Shown: piece by piece, positions 36,754 through 49,914 of the stretch
How positions within the stretch are numbered: the first letter of the stretch is position 1
Layout: every line of letters starts with the position of its first letter
Origin: Limisphaera sp026417315
GTDB taxonomy: Bacteria; Verrucomicrobiota; Verrucomicrobiia; Limisphaerales; Limisphaeraceae
Reading direction: 5' to 3'
Length of the DNA stretch: 64,000 nucleotides
Assembly: GCF_049537125.1 (NCBI RefSeq)
Contig: NZ_JBMVQY010000004.1
Span: 248,001-312,000, forward strand
Translations under genes and position numbers: made by a program
Notes under the pieces: model-generated
The model's database searches: none
Told to the model about the DNA's origin: nothing
The model's input: only the letters and a program-made list of their open reading frames with translations

Positions 36754-36925
36754 AGAGGAACGCGCGCACCGCGCCTCAACGCGCTCCGTTTTCCGGTTCG
36801 CGGAATCCCGCTTGGCCCCACTCCTTCAGAATTCAGGCCTCCGACTGAGCAACCCCGCCTCCGGGGCGCCCGCAGGCCTGCCCCCGCATTGCGTGGCACT
36901 CGGGAATCGCTCTGGAAAGGACGGT

Positions 36926-38437
36926 TCACCGGACGCGGATCTCGCGCCGGATGCCGAACTTTTCGATCCGCTTGCGCAACGTGGCCCGCGTAATTCCCAG
37001 GAGCCTGGCCGCCTGGACCTGGTTGTCCCCGGTTTCTTTCAGGGCCTGTACCACCAGTTCGCGCTCCACGGCCGGCAACACCTTCCGATCTGGATGCCGC
37101 CGGGCCCACTGAAAGAGCCGCTGGGCCAACTGGACGACCTCGTCGAGTTCGCTGGCTTCATCGGGCTCCGCTGTCGGCGCTCCCGGACCGGAAAGGGGGG
37201 CGGAAACGCCCGTGGCATTCGGCCTGGCGCCCGACTGCCGGCCAACCCCTGCCACCGCGGCCCCCAGGATCTCTGCGGGCAGGTCCTCCGGCAGAATGGC
37301 TTCCCCTTTGGCGATGACCGTGGCACGGCGTAGCGCGTTTTCCAGTTCACGCACGTTGCCCGGCCAGTGATAGGCCATCAGCGCCTCCAGGGCCCCGGCC
37401 GTGACGGACTTCGGGCCCTGATTCTGCTCGCGGGCGATGCGGCGCAAGAAATACTCCACCAGCAGCGGAATGTCCTCCTTGCGCTCACGCAGCGGCGGCA
37501 AGTGGATGCGCACGACGTTGAGGCGGTAGAACAGGTCTTCGCGGAACTGGCGGGAGGCCACCATTTGCTCGAGCGGGCGGTTGGTGGCGGCCAGGATGCG
37601 CACGTCCACCTGGAGCGTCTGGTTGCCCCCCACGCGCTCGAACTGCCCGCTCTGCAGCACCCGCAGAATCTTGGTCTGTGTCGTCAGGCTCATGTCGCCG
37701 ATTTCGTCGAGAAAGAGCGTGCCGCGGTGGCATTGCTCGAACTTGCCGATGCGCTGGTGGGTGGCGCCGGTGAAGGCCCCGCGCTCGTGTCCGAACAATT
37801 CGCTCTCCAACAGCCCCTCCGGAATGGCCGCGCAGTTCACCGCCAGGAACGGCTGATCACTGCGCCGACTGTGCTGATATATGGCGCGGGCCACCAGTTC
37901 CTTGCCCGTGCCGCTTTCGCCGGTGATGAGCACCGTGGCATCCGAACCGGCGAGCTGCCCGATCAACTTGAATACCTGCTGCATCGGTTCGCTGCGCCCC
38001 ACCAGTCCCAGGGCATCCTCTCCTTCGCCGGGACCGGAGGGGCGCAGGGCCACCGCCTGGCGCATGTCCCGGGCGGCCTTCAACCCCTGCTGGATCAGCG
38101 CGCGCAGCTTCGGCACATCGAACGGCTTGAGAAGGTAGTCGTACGCGCCGAGTTTCATCGCCTCGATGGCCGTCTGGGTGGTGCCGTAGGCGGTCATCAG
38201 GATCACCAGTTGCCGTGGATCCATCTGCCGGATGCGCCGCAGGGTTTCCAACCCGCTCAACCCCGCCATGCGAATGTCCATCACCACCAGGTCGGGCTGC
38301 ACTTTGGGCAGCAAGCGCAATCCCTCCTCCCCGCTGCTGGCCGTGATCACCTCCAGCTCCGGCCCGGCAAACAGCCGGCGGAACGAGTACCGCACGTCTT
38401 CTTCGTCATCAATCAACAGCAGCTTGTACGCAGCCAT
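36926..38437 (-). CDS. Sigma-54-dependent response regulator, NtrC/AtoC type
   Basis: A 503-residue activator. The receiver domain (KLLLIDDEEDVRYSFRRLF) has its phospho-acceptor Asp in LVVMDIRMAG and the conserved Lys in LLKPFDVPK. The AAA+ domain has Walker A GESGTGKE, the sigma-54 contact loop GAFTGA, Walker B GTLFLDEIGD and an arginine-finger region. A Fis-type HTH (NQVQAARLLGITRATLRKRI) ends the protein. I start it at ATG 38437, with AAGG ten bases ahead; ATG 38452, adding five residues, is the alternative. No histidine kinase is adjacent, so the cognate kinase is elsewhere. rpoN lies nearby. Confidence 0.94.
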   Translation of the reverse strand: MAAYKLLLIDDEEDVRYSFRRLFAGPELEVITASSGEEGLRLLPKVQPDLVVMDIRMAGLSGLETLRRIRQMDPRQLVILMTAYGTTQTAIEAMKLGAYDYLLKPFDVPKLRALIQQGLKAARDMRQAVALRPSGPGEGEDALGLVGRSEPMQQVFKLIGQLAGSDATVLITGESGTGKELVARAIYQHSRRSDQPFLAVNCAAIPEGLLESELFGHERGAFTGATHQRIGKFEQCHRGTLFLDEIGDMSLTTQTKILRVLQSGQFERVGGNQTLQVDVRILAATNRPLEQMVASRQFREDLFYRLNVVRIHLPPLRERKEDIPLLVEYFLRRIAREQNQGPKSVTAGALEALMAYHWPGNVRELENALRRATVIAKGEAILPEDLPAEILGAAVAGVGRQSGARPNATGVSAPLSGPGAPTAEPDEASELDEVVQLAQRLFQWARRHPDRKVLPAVERELVVQALKETGDNQVQAARLLGITRATLRKRIEKFGIRREIRVR

Positions 38438-38671
38438 AGATGGCCTTAACATAGCCCAAGCGGGAAACCTTCAGAAGGCCAAAGGCATGTTTGCCGCCCT
38501 CCGTCAGCGGCTGCCTTGAGAGGGCACTCGAGAGCGGGCGGTCAGAAATACACCCCTTCTTCAACATCCGGCCCGAGCGGTTCTCTGTAGCCTTGGCCCG
38601 TGCGCCCACCGGGATCGACCGCGGGGTTGCTTGAACCCGGGGCGGGTTTCCGGCACCCTGCCGGGGAATCG

Positions 38672-40108
38672 ATGAGTGACCCGGTCCATCTTCGAGACTG
38701 GCGCCCGGACAGTTGGCAGACCCGGCCCGCTGCCCAACAGCCGGTCTATCTGGACTCTGCTGCCCTGGCCAGGGTGCTGGAACAGCTTCGTCAACTGCCT
38801 CCCCTGGTCAGCAGCTACGAAATCGAGTGCCTCAAGGCACAATTGGCCGAAGCCGCCCTGGGTCAGCGGTTTCTTCTCCAGGGAGGCGATTGCTCGGAGA
38901 CGTTTGCCGATTGCCAGTCCTCCATTATCGCCGCCAAGCTCAAGATCCTCCTCCAAATGAGCCTGGTGCTCGCTTACGAAACGCGTCGGAGGATCATCCG
39001 TGTCGGCCGTTTTGCCGGACAGTACGCCAAACCGCGATCCACGGAGGTGGAAACCCGGAATGGCTTGACCCTCCCGGCGTACCGGGGGGACCTGGTCAAT
39101 CGGCCGGAGTTTTCCCCCGAACAGCGCCAGCCGGACCCCGAGCTGTTGCTGCGCGGATACGAGCGAGCCGCGCTCACCCTCAACTTCATCCGCGCGCTCA
39201 TCGATGGCGGGTTTGCCGACCTTCACCATCCGGAAAACTGGACCCTCAGTTTCGCCTGCGCCCGATCCGTGGCCGAGGCGTACCAGCAGCGCGTAACGGC
39301 TGTCCAGGAAGCGGTGTCGTTTCTGGAGACCCTCACCGGGGGAACGATCCCGCAGCTGCAACGGGTGGACTTTTTCACCAGTCACGAAGCGCTTCATCTG
39401 CTTTACGAACAGGCCCTCACCCGCCAGGTGCCGCGCCGCACCGGCTGGTACAATCTGGGGACCCACTTTCCCTGGATCGGAAACCGCACGCGGCAGATCG
39501 AGGGCGCCCACGTCGAGTATTGCCGCGGCATTCGCAACCCCGTGGCCGTCAAGATCGGCCCCCCCATCAGTCCGGAGGAATTGTTGGCGCTTTGCGAACG
39601 ACTCGATCCCGAGCGCGAACCCGGCCGGCTGACACTCATCACGCGCTTCGGTGCCGACGCCGTCACGCGATACCTGCCGTCCTTGGTGGAGGCGCTGCAA
39701 CGTCAGCCGCGGCGTGTCCTGTGGGTGTGCGATCCCATGCACGGCAACACCGAAACCACGCCGGCCGGCTTCAAAACCCGGCGGTTCGACCGCATCTTGT
39801 TGGAGCTCGAGCGCACCTGTGAAATCCTCCATGAGGCGGGCCTTCCCCTGGCAGGCGTTCACTTCGAACTGAGTGGCGAAGACGTCACGGAGTGCGTGGG
39901 CGGGGCTTGTGGCCTGACGGAGGATGACCTGGCCCGGGCCTACCGCAGCCCCGTGGACCCGCGCCTGAACTATGAGCAGTCCCTGGAAATGGCCCTGCAC
40001 CTGGCCCGGCTGCTCCGCGCCCGATCGGTCACCCGCGTCTCGCTCGCCGGGAGCACCGCTCCCGAACGATCCCCCACTGTTGCCTCAGCACCGAGCCCGA
40101 CTCCATGA
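38672..40108 (+). CDS. Class II 3-deoxy-7-phosphoheptulonate (DAHP) synthase
   Basis: First step of the shikimate pathway: phosphoenolpyruvate plus erythrose 4-phosphate give DAHP. The 478-residue product is the plant/class II type. Signatures in order are LLQGGDCSETFADC (metal-binding Cys), VGRFAGQYAKPRS, WVCDPMHGNTETT and HFELSGEDVTECVGG. The length is normal for the class. ATG 38672 fits best; the frame is open upstream to 38600. The stop overlaps the larB start (ATGA), and larC overlaps in the same way, so a biosynthetic gene shares an mRNA with nickel-cofactor genes. That link is odd, since neither cofactor step uses a shikimate product that I know of. Confidence 0.95.
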   Translation: MSDPVHLRDWRPDSWQTRPAAQQPVYLDSAALARVLEQLRQLPPLVSSYEIECLKAQLAEAALGQRFLLQGGDCSETFADCQSSIIAAKLKILLQMSLVLAYETRRRIIRVGRFAGQYAKPRSTEVETRNGLTLPAYRGDLVNRPEFSPEQRQPDPELLLRGYERAALTLNFIRALIDGGFADLHHPENWTLSFACARSVAEAYQQRVTAVQEAVSFLETLTGGTIPQLQRVDFFTSHEALHLLYEQALTRQVPRRTGWYNLGTHFPWIGNRTRQIEGAHVEYCRGIRNPVAVKIGPPISPEELLALCERLDPEREPGRLTLITRFGADAVTRYLPSLVEALQRQPRRVLWVCDPMHGNTETTPAGFKTRRFDRILLELERTCEILHEAGLPLAGVHFELSGEDVTECVGGACGLTEDDLARAYRSPVDPRLNYEQSLEMALHLARLLRARSVTRVSLAGSTAPERSPTVASAPSPTP

Positions 40109-40920
40109 CCACCACCGAAGCCATTCAACTGTTGGAAGCCTTCCGCGCCGGCCGCGTCGAACGCGAAGAGGTCCTCCGGGCCTTTCAAATGGATCCCGTG
40201 GCCGACCTGGGGTTTGCACGCGTCGATCTGCACCGCGGGCTGCGTCAGGGCTTTCCGGAGGTGATCTTTGGACTCGGTAAAACACCCGCTCAGGTGGTGA
40301 CCATCGCCGAGACCCTGCTGCAACGGGGCGAGCGAGTGCTGGCCACGCGTCTGACCCCCGAACACGCCAGTCAGTTGTGTGCCCGATGGCCGGCGGCCGT
40401 CTGGCACGAGGTCGCCCGATGCGTCACCATCGATCCCAATCCGCTGCCAAAACGCCCGGGCACCATCGCCGTGGTCAGTGCCGGGACCAGCGACCTGCCC
40501 GTGGCCGAGGAGGCGGCGGTCACGGCCGAGATCATGGGCAATCACGTGCTCCGCATTGCTGACGTCGGGGTGGCGGGCATCCACCGGCTTTTTCACAAGC
40601 TGCCCGAGCTTCACCGGGCCAACGTCCTGGTCGTCGTCGCCGGCATGGAAGGGGCCCTCCCCAGTGTCGTCGGCGGGCTGGTGAATCGACCCGTCATCGC
40701 CGTGCCCACCAGCGTCGGGTACGGAAGTCATTTCGGCGGGTTGGCGGCGTTGCTGGCCATGCTCAACAGCTGCGCCAGCGGCATCACGGTTGTGAACATC
40801 GACAACGGTTTCGGTGCGGGCTTCGCTGCCAGCCAGATCAACGCGCTGGTGGCCGAGAAGGCTGCTCAGGCCCCGAGGGTTCCACCGGCCTCCGCGCATC
40901 CAACCCCCCCAGCTTCATGA
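40105..40920 (+). CDS. larB: LarB, nickel pincer cofactor biosynthesis (NaAD carboxylase)
   Basis: LarB carboxylates the pyridinium ring of nicotinic acid adenine dinucleotide and hydrolyses the phosphoanhydride, the first step towards the nickel-pincer cofactor of lactate racemase. The 271-residue product has the family start (AFQMDPVADLGFARVDLHRG, EVIFGLGKTPAQVV) and a C-terminal PurE-like domain (IAVVSAGTSDLPVAEEAAVT, VVVAGMEGALPSVVGGLV, VIAVPTSVGYGSHFGG). It overlaps both neighbours by four bases. larA and larE are not in the window. Confidence 0.95.
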   Translation: MTTTEAIQLLEAFRAGRVEREEVLRAFQMDPVADLGFARVDLHRGLRQGFPEVIFGLGKTPAQVVTIAETLLQRGERVLATRLTPEHASQLCARWPAAVWHEVARCVTIDPNPLPKRPGTIAVVSAGTSDLPVAEEAAVTAEIMGNHVLRIADVGVAGIHRLFHKLPELHRANVLVVVAGMEGALPSVVGGLVNRPVIAVPTSVGYGSHFGGLAALLAMLNSCASGITVVNIDNGFGAGFAASQINALVAEKAAQAPRVPPASAHPTPPAS

Positions 40921-42290
40921 GCCACGTTCTTTACCTCGACCTTGGCAGCGGGATCAGCGGCGACATGCTGCTGGGCGCGCTGTTCGATTTGGGCGTTTCC
41001 CCGGAACGCGTCCGCCAGGAACTGCGCAAGCTGCCCCTGAGCGAATGGGATTGGCAGGTGTGGCGGGAGACACGCAGCGGCCTGGCCGGTTTTCGCGTCG
41101 AAGTGCATTCTCCCCGAGCTCCCGCGCCGGCGACCGTCTCGTCCGACTCCGGGCCCGGCGCCCGGGCGTCCCTGCCCCGGGAAAGCCACCCCGAGCACGG
41201 TCACCCGCATCCCTCTCACGAAGGGCCGAGCTCCGGATCCTCCGCCCCGGGCCACCACGTTCATGAGCACCACACATTCAAGGAAATCGAGCTGCTAATC
41301 TCTCAAAGTGCCCTGTCGGACTGGGTCCGACAAAAGGCCCTGGCCGTGTTTCAGCGCATCGCCACGGCCGAGGCGCGCATCCACGGCTGTCGGGTCGAAG
41401 AGGTGCATTTCCACGAAGTGGGCGCGATCGATTCCATCGTGGACATTGTGGGCGGATGCGTGGCCCTGGAGATGCTGGGACGGCCGCGCGTGATGGCTTC
41501 TGCGGTGGTGGACGGGACGGGCTTTGTCGAGTGTGCGCACGGCCGGTTGCCGTTGCCCGCCCCTGCGACGCTGGCCATTCTCGGGGCGCGCGGCATTCCC
41601 ATCACCCAGTGCGAGGAACCTCATGAGTTGGTGACGCCCACGGGCGCGGCCTTTCTGGCCGAGTTCGCGGAGTCTTTTGGCCCGATGGTTTCGCTGGTGG
41701 CCGAACGCATCGGCCATGGTCTGGGATCGCGGACCTTGCGGACGCGCCCGAACGTGCTGCGCGCGGTCCTTGGCCATCAGGCAGAACCGGCGCGGGGCCC
41801 GTATGATTGGGAAGCGGACACCGTGGCCGTGTTGGAGACCAACCTGGACGACGTGACCGGGGAGGCCCTGGGCCATTTCATGGAGCGGGCCCGGGAGCTC
41901 GGAGCCCTCGAGGTCTTTTGCCTCCCCGCGCAAATGAAAAAGGGCAGGCCGGGTGTGCTGCTGACGGTGTTGTGCACACCGGAAAAGGCCGACGCCTTCA
42001 CGGCCCTGATCCTGTGCGAGACACCGGCTCTGGGGGTGCGCCGCTCGTGGATCGAGCGACGCAAGCTCCGGCGTCGCATCCAGTCGGTCTCCACGCCCTA
42101 CGGTCCTGTGGAGGTAAAAGTGGCCGAGTGGCAGGGCCGCATCGTGCACTGCAAGCCGGAGTGGGAGAGCTGCCGACTTCGGGCCCGGGAACACAACGTC
42201 AGTGTCCAGCTTGTGTGGCAGGCGGCCTTGGCGGCGGCGCAGCAGAATCCGGAGCCAGGTGGGCGTTCGGGAGGCTCTGCAGGATTTTGA
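40917..42290 (+). CDS. larC: LarC, nickel insertion protein for the pincer cofactor
   Basis: LarC inserts nickel into the sulfurated pyridinium precursor, using CTP. The 457-residue product starts with YLDLGSGISGDMLLGALFDL, the form of the family's D-x-x-SGISGDM motif, and has VEEVHFHEVGAIDSIVDIVG. A His-rich insert (residues about 95-120, including HPEHGHPHPSHEG and HHVHEHH) is fit for nickel binding. The CTP-binding half is present (NLDDVTGEALGHFMERA). In Lactobacillus plantarum this protein needs a programmed frameshift; here one continuous frame encodes it all. It is the last gene before the rRNA promoter. Confidence 0.95.
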   Translation: MSHVLYLDLGSGISGDMLLGALFDLGVSPERVRQELRKLPLSEWDWQVWRETRSGLAGFRVEVHSPRAPAPATVSSDSGPGARASLPRESHPEHGHPHPSHEGPSSGSSAPGHHVHEHHTFKEIELLISQSALSDWVRQKALAVFQRIATAEARIHGCRVEEVHFHEVGAIDSIVDIVGGCVALEMLGRPRVMASAVVDGTGFVECAHGRLPLPAPATLAILGARGIPITQCEEPHELVTPTGAAFLAEFAESFGPMVSLVAERIGHGLGSRTLRTRPNVLRAVLGHQAEPARGPYDWEADTVAVLETNLDDVTGEALGHFMERARELGALEVFCLPAQMKKGRPGVLLTVLCTPEKADAFTALILCETPALGVRRSWIERRKLRRRIQSVSTPYGPVEVKVAEWQGRIVHCKPEWESCRLRAREHNVSVQLVWQAALAAAQQNPEPGGRSGGSAGF

Positions 42291-42301
42291 AAAAAAACCT
42301 C

Positions 42302-42330
42302 TTGCACCCGCGCGGTCGCCTGCATAGAGT
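42302..42330 (+). promoter_or_regulatory. Possible distal rRNA promoter (P1)
   Basis: TTGCAC (42302-42307), a 17-base spacer and TAGAGT (42325-42330). Spacing is ideal but the -35 matches consensus poorly. Tandem promoters are common before rRNA genes. Confidence 0.35.
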
Positions 42331-42362
42331 GAAGTCGTTCTTTACGAGAGGACGCTGCGCCG

Positions 42363-42415
42363 GGAAAAAAAATCGAAAAAACCCTGTTGACAGCAGCGTC
42401 GGCTGGAAATAAATT
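42363..42415 (+). promoter_or_regulatory. Main rRNA promoter (P2) with A-tract UP-like element
   Basis: A perfect TTGACA (42387-42392) and TAAATT (42410-42415) are separated by 17 bases. Directly upstream, 42364-42381 holds two A tracts (GGGAAAAAAAATCGAAAAAAC), the kind of sequence bound by the alpha-subunit C-terminal domain in rRNA UP elements. In GC-rich surroundings this is striking. It lies about 280 bases before the mature 16S. Confidence 0.72.
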
Positions 42416-42556
42416 TCACGGCACAAAACAACGGCTGCGCGAAAGCCGGTTGTGAGAGAGCAACGCGGCGCGTTGCTGTGTCGTCTGCGGTGAAAGAAAA
42501 AGTTGAATCCCGCGGACGGCGGGTGCAGATTTTGAGGGTCGTGGAGACGACCCGGC

Positions 42557-42585
42557 GTTCTTTGAGAGTTGAATCGTGCGACAAG
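42557..42585 (+). promoter_or_regulatory. BoxA-like leader element and 5' arm of the 16S processing stem
   Basis: GTTCTTTGAGA (42557-42567) recurs as GTTCTTTGAAA before the 23S, as expected of a boxA-like antitermination site. The bases 42563-42585 can pair with 44329-44351 after the 16S over 23 positions with one mismatch and one G-U pair, forming the precursor stem cut by RNase III. Confidence 0.65.
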
Positions 42586-42691
42586 TGAGAGCCCCTCTGG
42601 AGCCGACCGGCAGGTGGGTCGGATCCGGAGTTTCAACCGATACGGCGGCCGGTCCTGCGGGACCGGTTGCGGAATCAGACCTGCGTGCTTT

Positions 42692-44258
<1,567 letters not shown>

Positions 44259-44328
44259 TCACGGGTCCCGGATTTTCAACGGGACTTCCGAGGTCGAACC
44301 TCCGCTGCGGCGGAGGACCGGGCGATCG

Positions 44329-44351
44329 CTTGTCGCACCATTCAGCTCTCA
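44329..44351 (+). other. 3' arm of the 16S processing stem
   Basis: Complementary to 42563-42585 over 23 bases with one mismatch and one wobble pair. It lies between the 16S and tRNA-Ala. Confidence 0.65.
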
Positions 44352-44413
44352 GTGAACGCCAGGTTCTTTGGCGATCGTCTCGCGTGGCGGCCGGCCCGGA
44401 GGGCCATCCGCGT

Positions 44414-44489
44414 GGGGCTGTAGCTCAGTTGGTAGAGCGGCAGCTTTGCAAGCTGTAGGTCGGGAGTTCGAGTCTCCTCAGCTCCACCA
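44414..44489 (+). tRNA. tRNA-Ala (TGC)
   Basis: 76 bases including an encoded CCA. GGGGCTG pairs with CAGCTCC in the acceptor stem; the D loop has AGCTCAGTTGGTAGAGC; the anticodon loop reads CTTTGCAAG with anticodon TGC; the T loop is GTTCGAGTC. It is the first of two spacer tRNAs. Confidence 0.97.
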
Positions 44490-44519
44490 ACCGGCTTTGC
44501 CAGCCCGGCCCGCGCCGAC

Positions 44520-44596
44520 GGGCGTGTAGCTCAGTTGGTTAGAGCATGCGCTTGATAAGCGCAGGGTCACTGGTTCAAGTCCAGTCACGCCCACCA
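44520..44596 (+). tRNA. tRNA-Ile (GAT)
   Basis: 77 bases including an encoded CCA. GGGCGTG pairs with CACGCCC; the D arm is AGCTCAGTTGGTTAGAGC; the anticodon loop is CTTGATAAG with anticodon GAT; the T loop is GTTCAAGTC. It follows tRNA-Ala by 30 bases. The order Ala then Ile is the reverse of that in E. coli rRNA operons. Confidence 0.97.
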
Positions 44597-44675
44597 CGCC
44601 GAATGCGAATTTCGAGCCGGGACCGCGCCCGGGGCAGCCGACCGGCTGCCGCCGCGGGCCGCGGTCGGACCGGTG

Positions 44676-44695
44676 GGTTCTTTGAAAACTGCGCA
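44676..44695 (+). promoter_or_regulatory. BoxA-like element and 5' arm of the 23S processing stem
   Basis: GGTTCTTTGAAAACTGCGCA pairs with 47737-47756 over all 20 positions, with one G-U pair. The GTTCTTTGAAA part repeats the 16S leader element. Confidence 0.7.
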
Positions 44696-44780
44696 TAGTG
44701 TCCATCAGGGCAGATACAGTTCGCTGGGTCTCCCGAGCGGATGTCCGGGTTTGCCGGACCTCCCAACGGGCCAGACTTTG

Positions 44781-47673
<2,893 letters not shown>

Positions 47674-47736
47674 TCTTCTCCGTCGCAAGACGGAAGGCGA
47701 TTTTCGACCCGCGACTGCAGCTCCCTTGTGGCGCTG

Positions 47737-47756
47737 TGCGCAGTTTTCAGAGAACC
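47737..47756 (+). other. 3' arm of the 23S processing stem
   Basis: TGCGCAGTTTTCAGAGAACC is the partner of 44676-44695. It lies between the 23S and 5S. Confidence 0.7.
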
Positions 47757-47835
47757 CCGCGCTCTTTCAAAGGCTTTGGGTCCTGCCCGCTCGGCCCACC
47801 GGGCCGGAGCAGGCATAGGTGACCCGGAAGGATTT

Positions 47836-47951
47836 TCTGGTGGCCATGAAGCAGCGGACCCACCCGTTCCCATTCCGAACACGGCCGTGAAACGCTGCAT
47901 TGCCGATGGTAGTGGTTGTCTAGCTTCCGCGAGAGTAGGTTGCTGCCAGAA
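47836..47951 (+). rRNA. rrf: 5S ribosomal RNA
   Basis: About 116 bases. TTCTGGTGGC at the start pairs with GCTGCCAGAA at the end; the middle has CACCCGTTCCCATTCCGAAC, the conserved loop B/C region, and CGAGAGTAGG. The ends are approximate. Confidence 0.95.
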
Positions 47952-47960
47952 CTCATTATG

Positions 47961-48001
47961 CGGCAGTTGGAGCCTCAAGCTTCAACTGCCGCTTCTTTTT
48001 G
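47961..48001 (+). terminator. Rho-independent terminator of the rRNA operon
   Basis: GCGGCAGTTG (47961-47970) pairs perfectly with CAACTGCCGC (47984-47993), followed by TTCTTTTT. It is ten bases after the 5S and is the clearest terminator in the window. Confidence 0.88.
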
Positions 48002-48750
48002 GTCATGACCGGGCTCGTGGGCCAGGGACCTGTGCAGCCCGCGCGCCCCGAACCCCTCACTCCGGCCCCCCAACGCCGCCCCTCACCCCCTCCAGGCCGG
48101 AGCCGCTCCAGAAGGATCTGCTCCGGGCAAAAAACCGCCTGGTGGCGCTTCTCTCGAAGAAGGCTCGAAGGGAATGCGCGCTTGGGCCCGGGCCGGCTCG
48201 GCACGGCCAACGGGCGCCGAAGCCGCCAACTCTGATGACAAGCGGACGAGCCCCAACTCGAAACAGGCCGCTTCATGACCCGAGTGGACGACTTGGCTGG
48301 AATGCGGCCGAGCGACGAAGCGGGATGCTCCCGCCCTGCACAAGAAGTAATTGGACAGCGGAGGAACCTCCGAAGCCCGCGTCCGGGCGACTCTTTGAGG
48401 GACGTCCCGAATCCCTACCGGGGTCATGGAGGCGCCGTTGGCCGCGAAACGCCAGACCGCGCCAACCCCGTCGGGCAACCGACGCCCCGCCAAATGCGCT
48501 TTTTGGCCCGACTTTCCCGCCATGAGAGCGCGGGGATTTTGAACGGTCCGTGCGGCGGTTGGGGCGCTCCCCGGGATTCGCTTCGAGCCGATGCATGACC
48601 CGACCCTGCCTGCTGACGGCATGGAGCTCGAATGCGCCGCAGGCACGTCTCCCGTTTTCTCTGCGGCATTGCGAAAAGTCGCCACTCGGACGGCCGGCTG
48701 GCTCCTTGGTGCGGCTTGAGACCGAAGCCGGGGCGTCGCATCTTGTTTTT
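48002..48750. other. Intergenic region after the rRNA operon (749 bases)
   Basis: C-rich at the start, then ordinary composition. No gene, RNA or repeat I can support. The dus frame is open back to 48550, but the family sequence starts at 48751. Confidence 0.5.
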
Positions 48751-49914
48751 ATGCAGATTGGGTCACTCAAATTGGCCACCAACCTTTTTCTGGCCCCGCT
48801 GGCGGGTTACACCAACCTGCCTTTCCGGCTCGTAATCCGGGAAATCGGCGGCGTCGGGCTGGCCACCACGGACCTGGTCAACGCCAGGTCTTTGTTGGAA
48901 CGGCGTCCGAAGGCCCTGAAGCTGGTGCAAATGCATCCGGCGGATCAACCCCTGGCGGTCCAGTTGTTCGGCAGCAAACCCGAGGAGATGCGGGATGCCG
49001 CCCAGATGGTCGAGGCCCTGGGCGCGGCCGTGGTGGACATCAACATGGGTTGTCCGGTCCGGAAGGTTTGTCAGGTGGGTGCCGGAAGTGCGTTGATGCG
49101 CAGCATCGACCAGGCCGTGGCGGTGGCCAGAGCCGTGGTGGAGGCGGTTCGCATCCCCGTGACCGCGAAAATGCGGCTCGGTTGGGATGCTCGAAACCTG
49201 ACGGCGCCGGACTTGGCCCGCGCCCTAGAAGATGTGGGCGTGGCCGCCATCACGGTTCACGGACGAACAAGAGAACAGGGATTCAGTGGTCAAGTGAGCC
49301 TGGAAGGCATCCGGAGGGTGGTCCAAGCGGTGCACCGCATCCCGGTCATCGGCAACGGGGACGTGACGACCCCGGAAGCAGCCTGGACCATGTTGGAGGT
49401 CACCGGCTGCGCCGGGGTCAGCATCGGTCGCGGGGCCTTTTACGACCCCTGGATTTTCCAGCGAACATGGGCCTACCTGCGGTTGCGGGGCCATCCCGAG
49501 GCCCTGGGGACATCTCCGTCGAGCCGGGGGGAACCACCGGGCGCAGTGCCGCCTCCCGAACCGAGTTTCGAGGAACGGATTCGTGTGATGCGCCGGCACC
49601 TCGATCTGATGGTGGAAGTTTTCGGAGAAGAGACCGGATGCAAGATGTTTCGCAAGGTGGCTCCCTGGTATGCCCGGCGGTTCGGGCCCAACCATGAATT
49701 CAACCGCCGCATCGTCCACTTGAGCCGGCGTGAAGAGTTCGAGGAGATCCTGGCCGAGTACCTCCGCTGGCGGCGTCAGTTCCTGGATGAACAGGGCAAC
49801 TTGCTGCCCCGCTACCAGCCTGCGCCGTTGACCATGAACTTCCAAGAAACGTCGGGGCCTGGCGAGGAACTCCAAGCGGTCCCGGTTCCTGCCGGGCCGG
49901 TGGAATACTGGTAA
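48751..49914 (+). CDS. tRNA-dihydrouridine synthase
   Basis: Flavin enzyme that reduces uridines in the D loop of tRNA with NADPH. The 387-residue product begins MQIGSLKLATNLFLAPLAGY, the DusB-like start. It has the catalytic Cys in VDINMGCPVRKV, then AGSALMR, VTAKMRLGWD, ITVHGRTREQGFSG and PVIGNGDVTTPEAAW with GVSIGRGAFYDPWIF, all flavin-site motifs. The helical C-terminal domain is intact. About 60 extra residues (a Pro-rich loop near 255-275 and a tail) lengthen it. It resembles DusB more than DusA or DusC, but I leave the symbol open. It stands alone, with no fis gene beside it. Confidence 0.92.
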   Translation: MQIGSLKLATNLFLAPLAGYTNLPFRLVIREIGGVGLATTDLVNARSLLERRPKALKLVQMHPADQPLAVQLFGSKPEEMRDAAQMVEALGAAVVDINMGCPVRKVCQVGAGSALMRSIDQAVAVARAVVEAVRIPVTAKMRLGWDARNLTAPDLARALEDVGVAAITVHGRTREQGFSGQVSLEGIRRVVQAVHRIPVIGNGDVTTPEAAWTMLEVTGCAGVSIGRGAFYDPWIFQRTWAYLRLRGHPEALGTSPSSRGEPPGAVPPPEPSFEERIRVMRRHLDLMVEVFGEETGCKMFRKVAPWYARRFGPNHEFNRRIVHLSRREEFEEILAEYLRWRRQFLDEQGNLLPRYQPAPLTMNFQETSGPGEELQAVPVPAGPVEYW

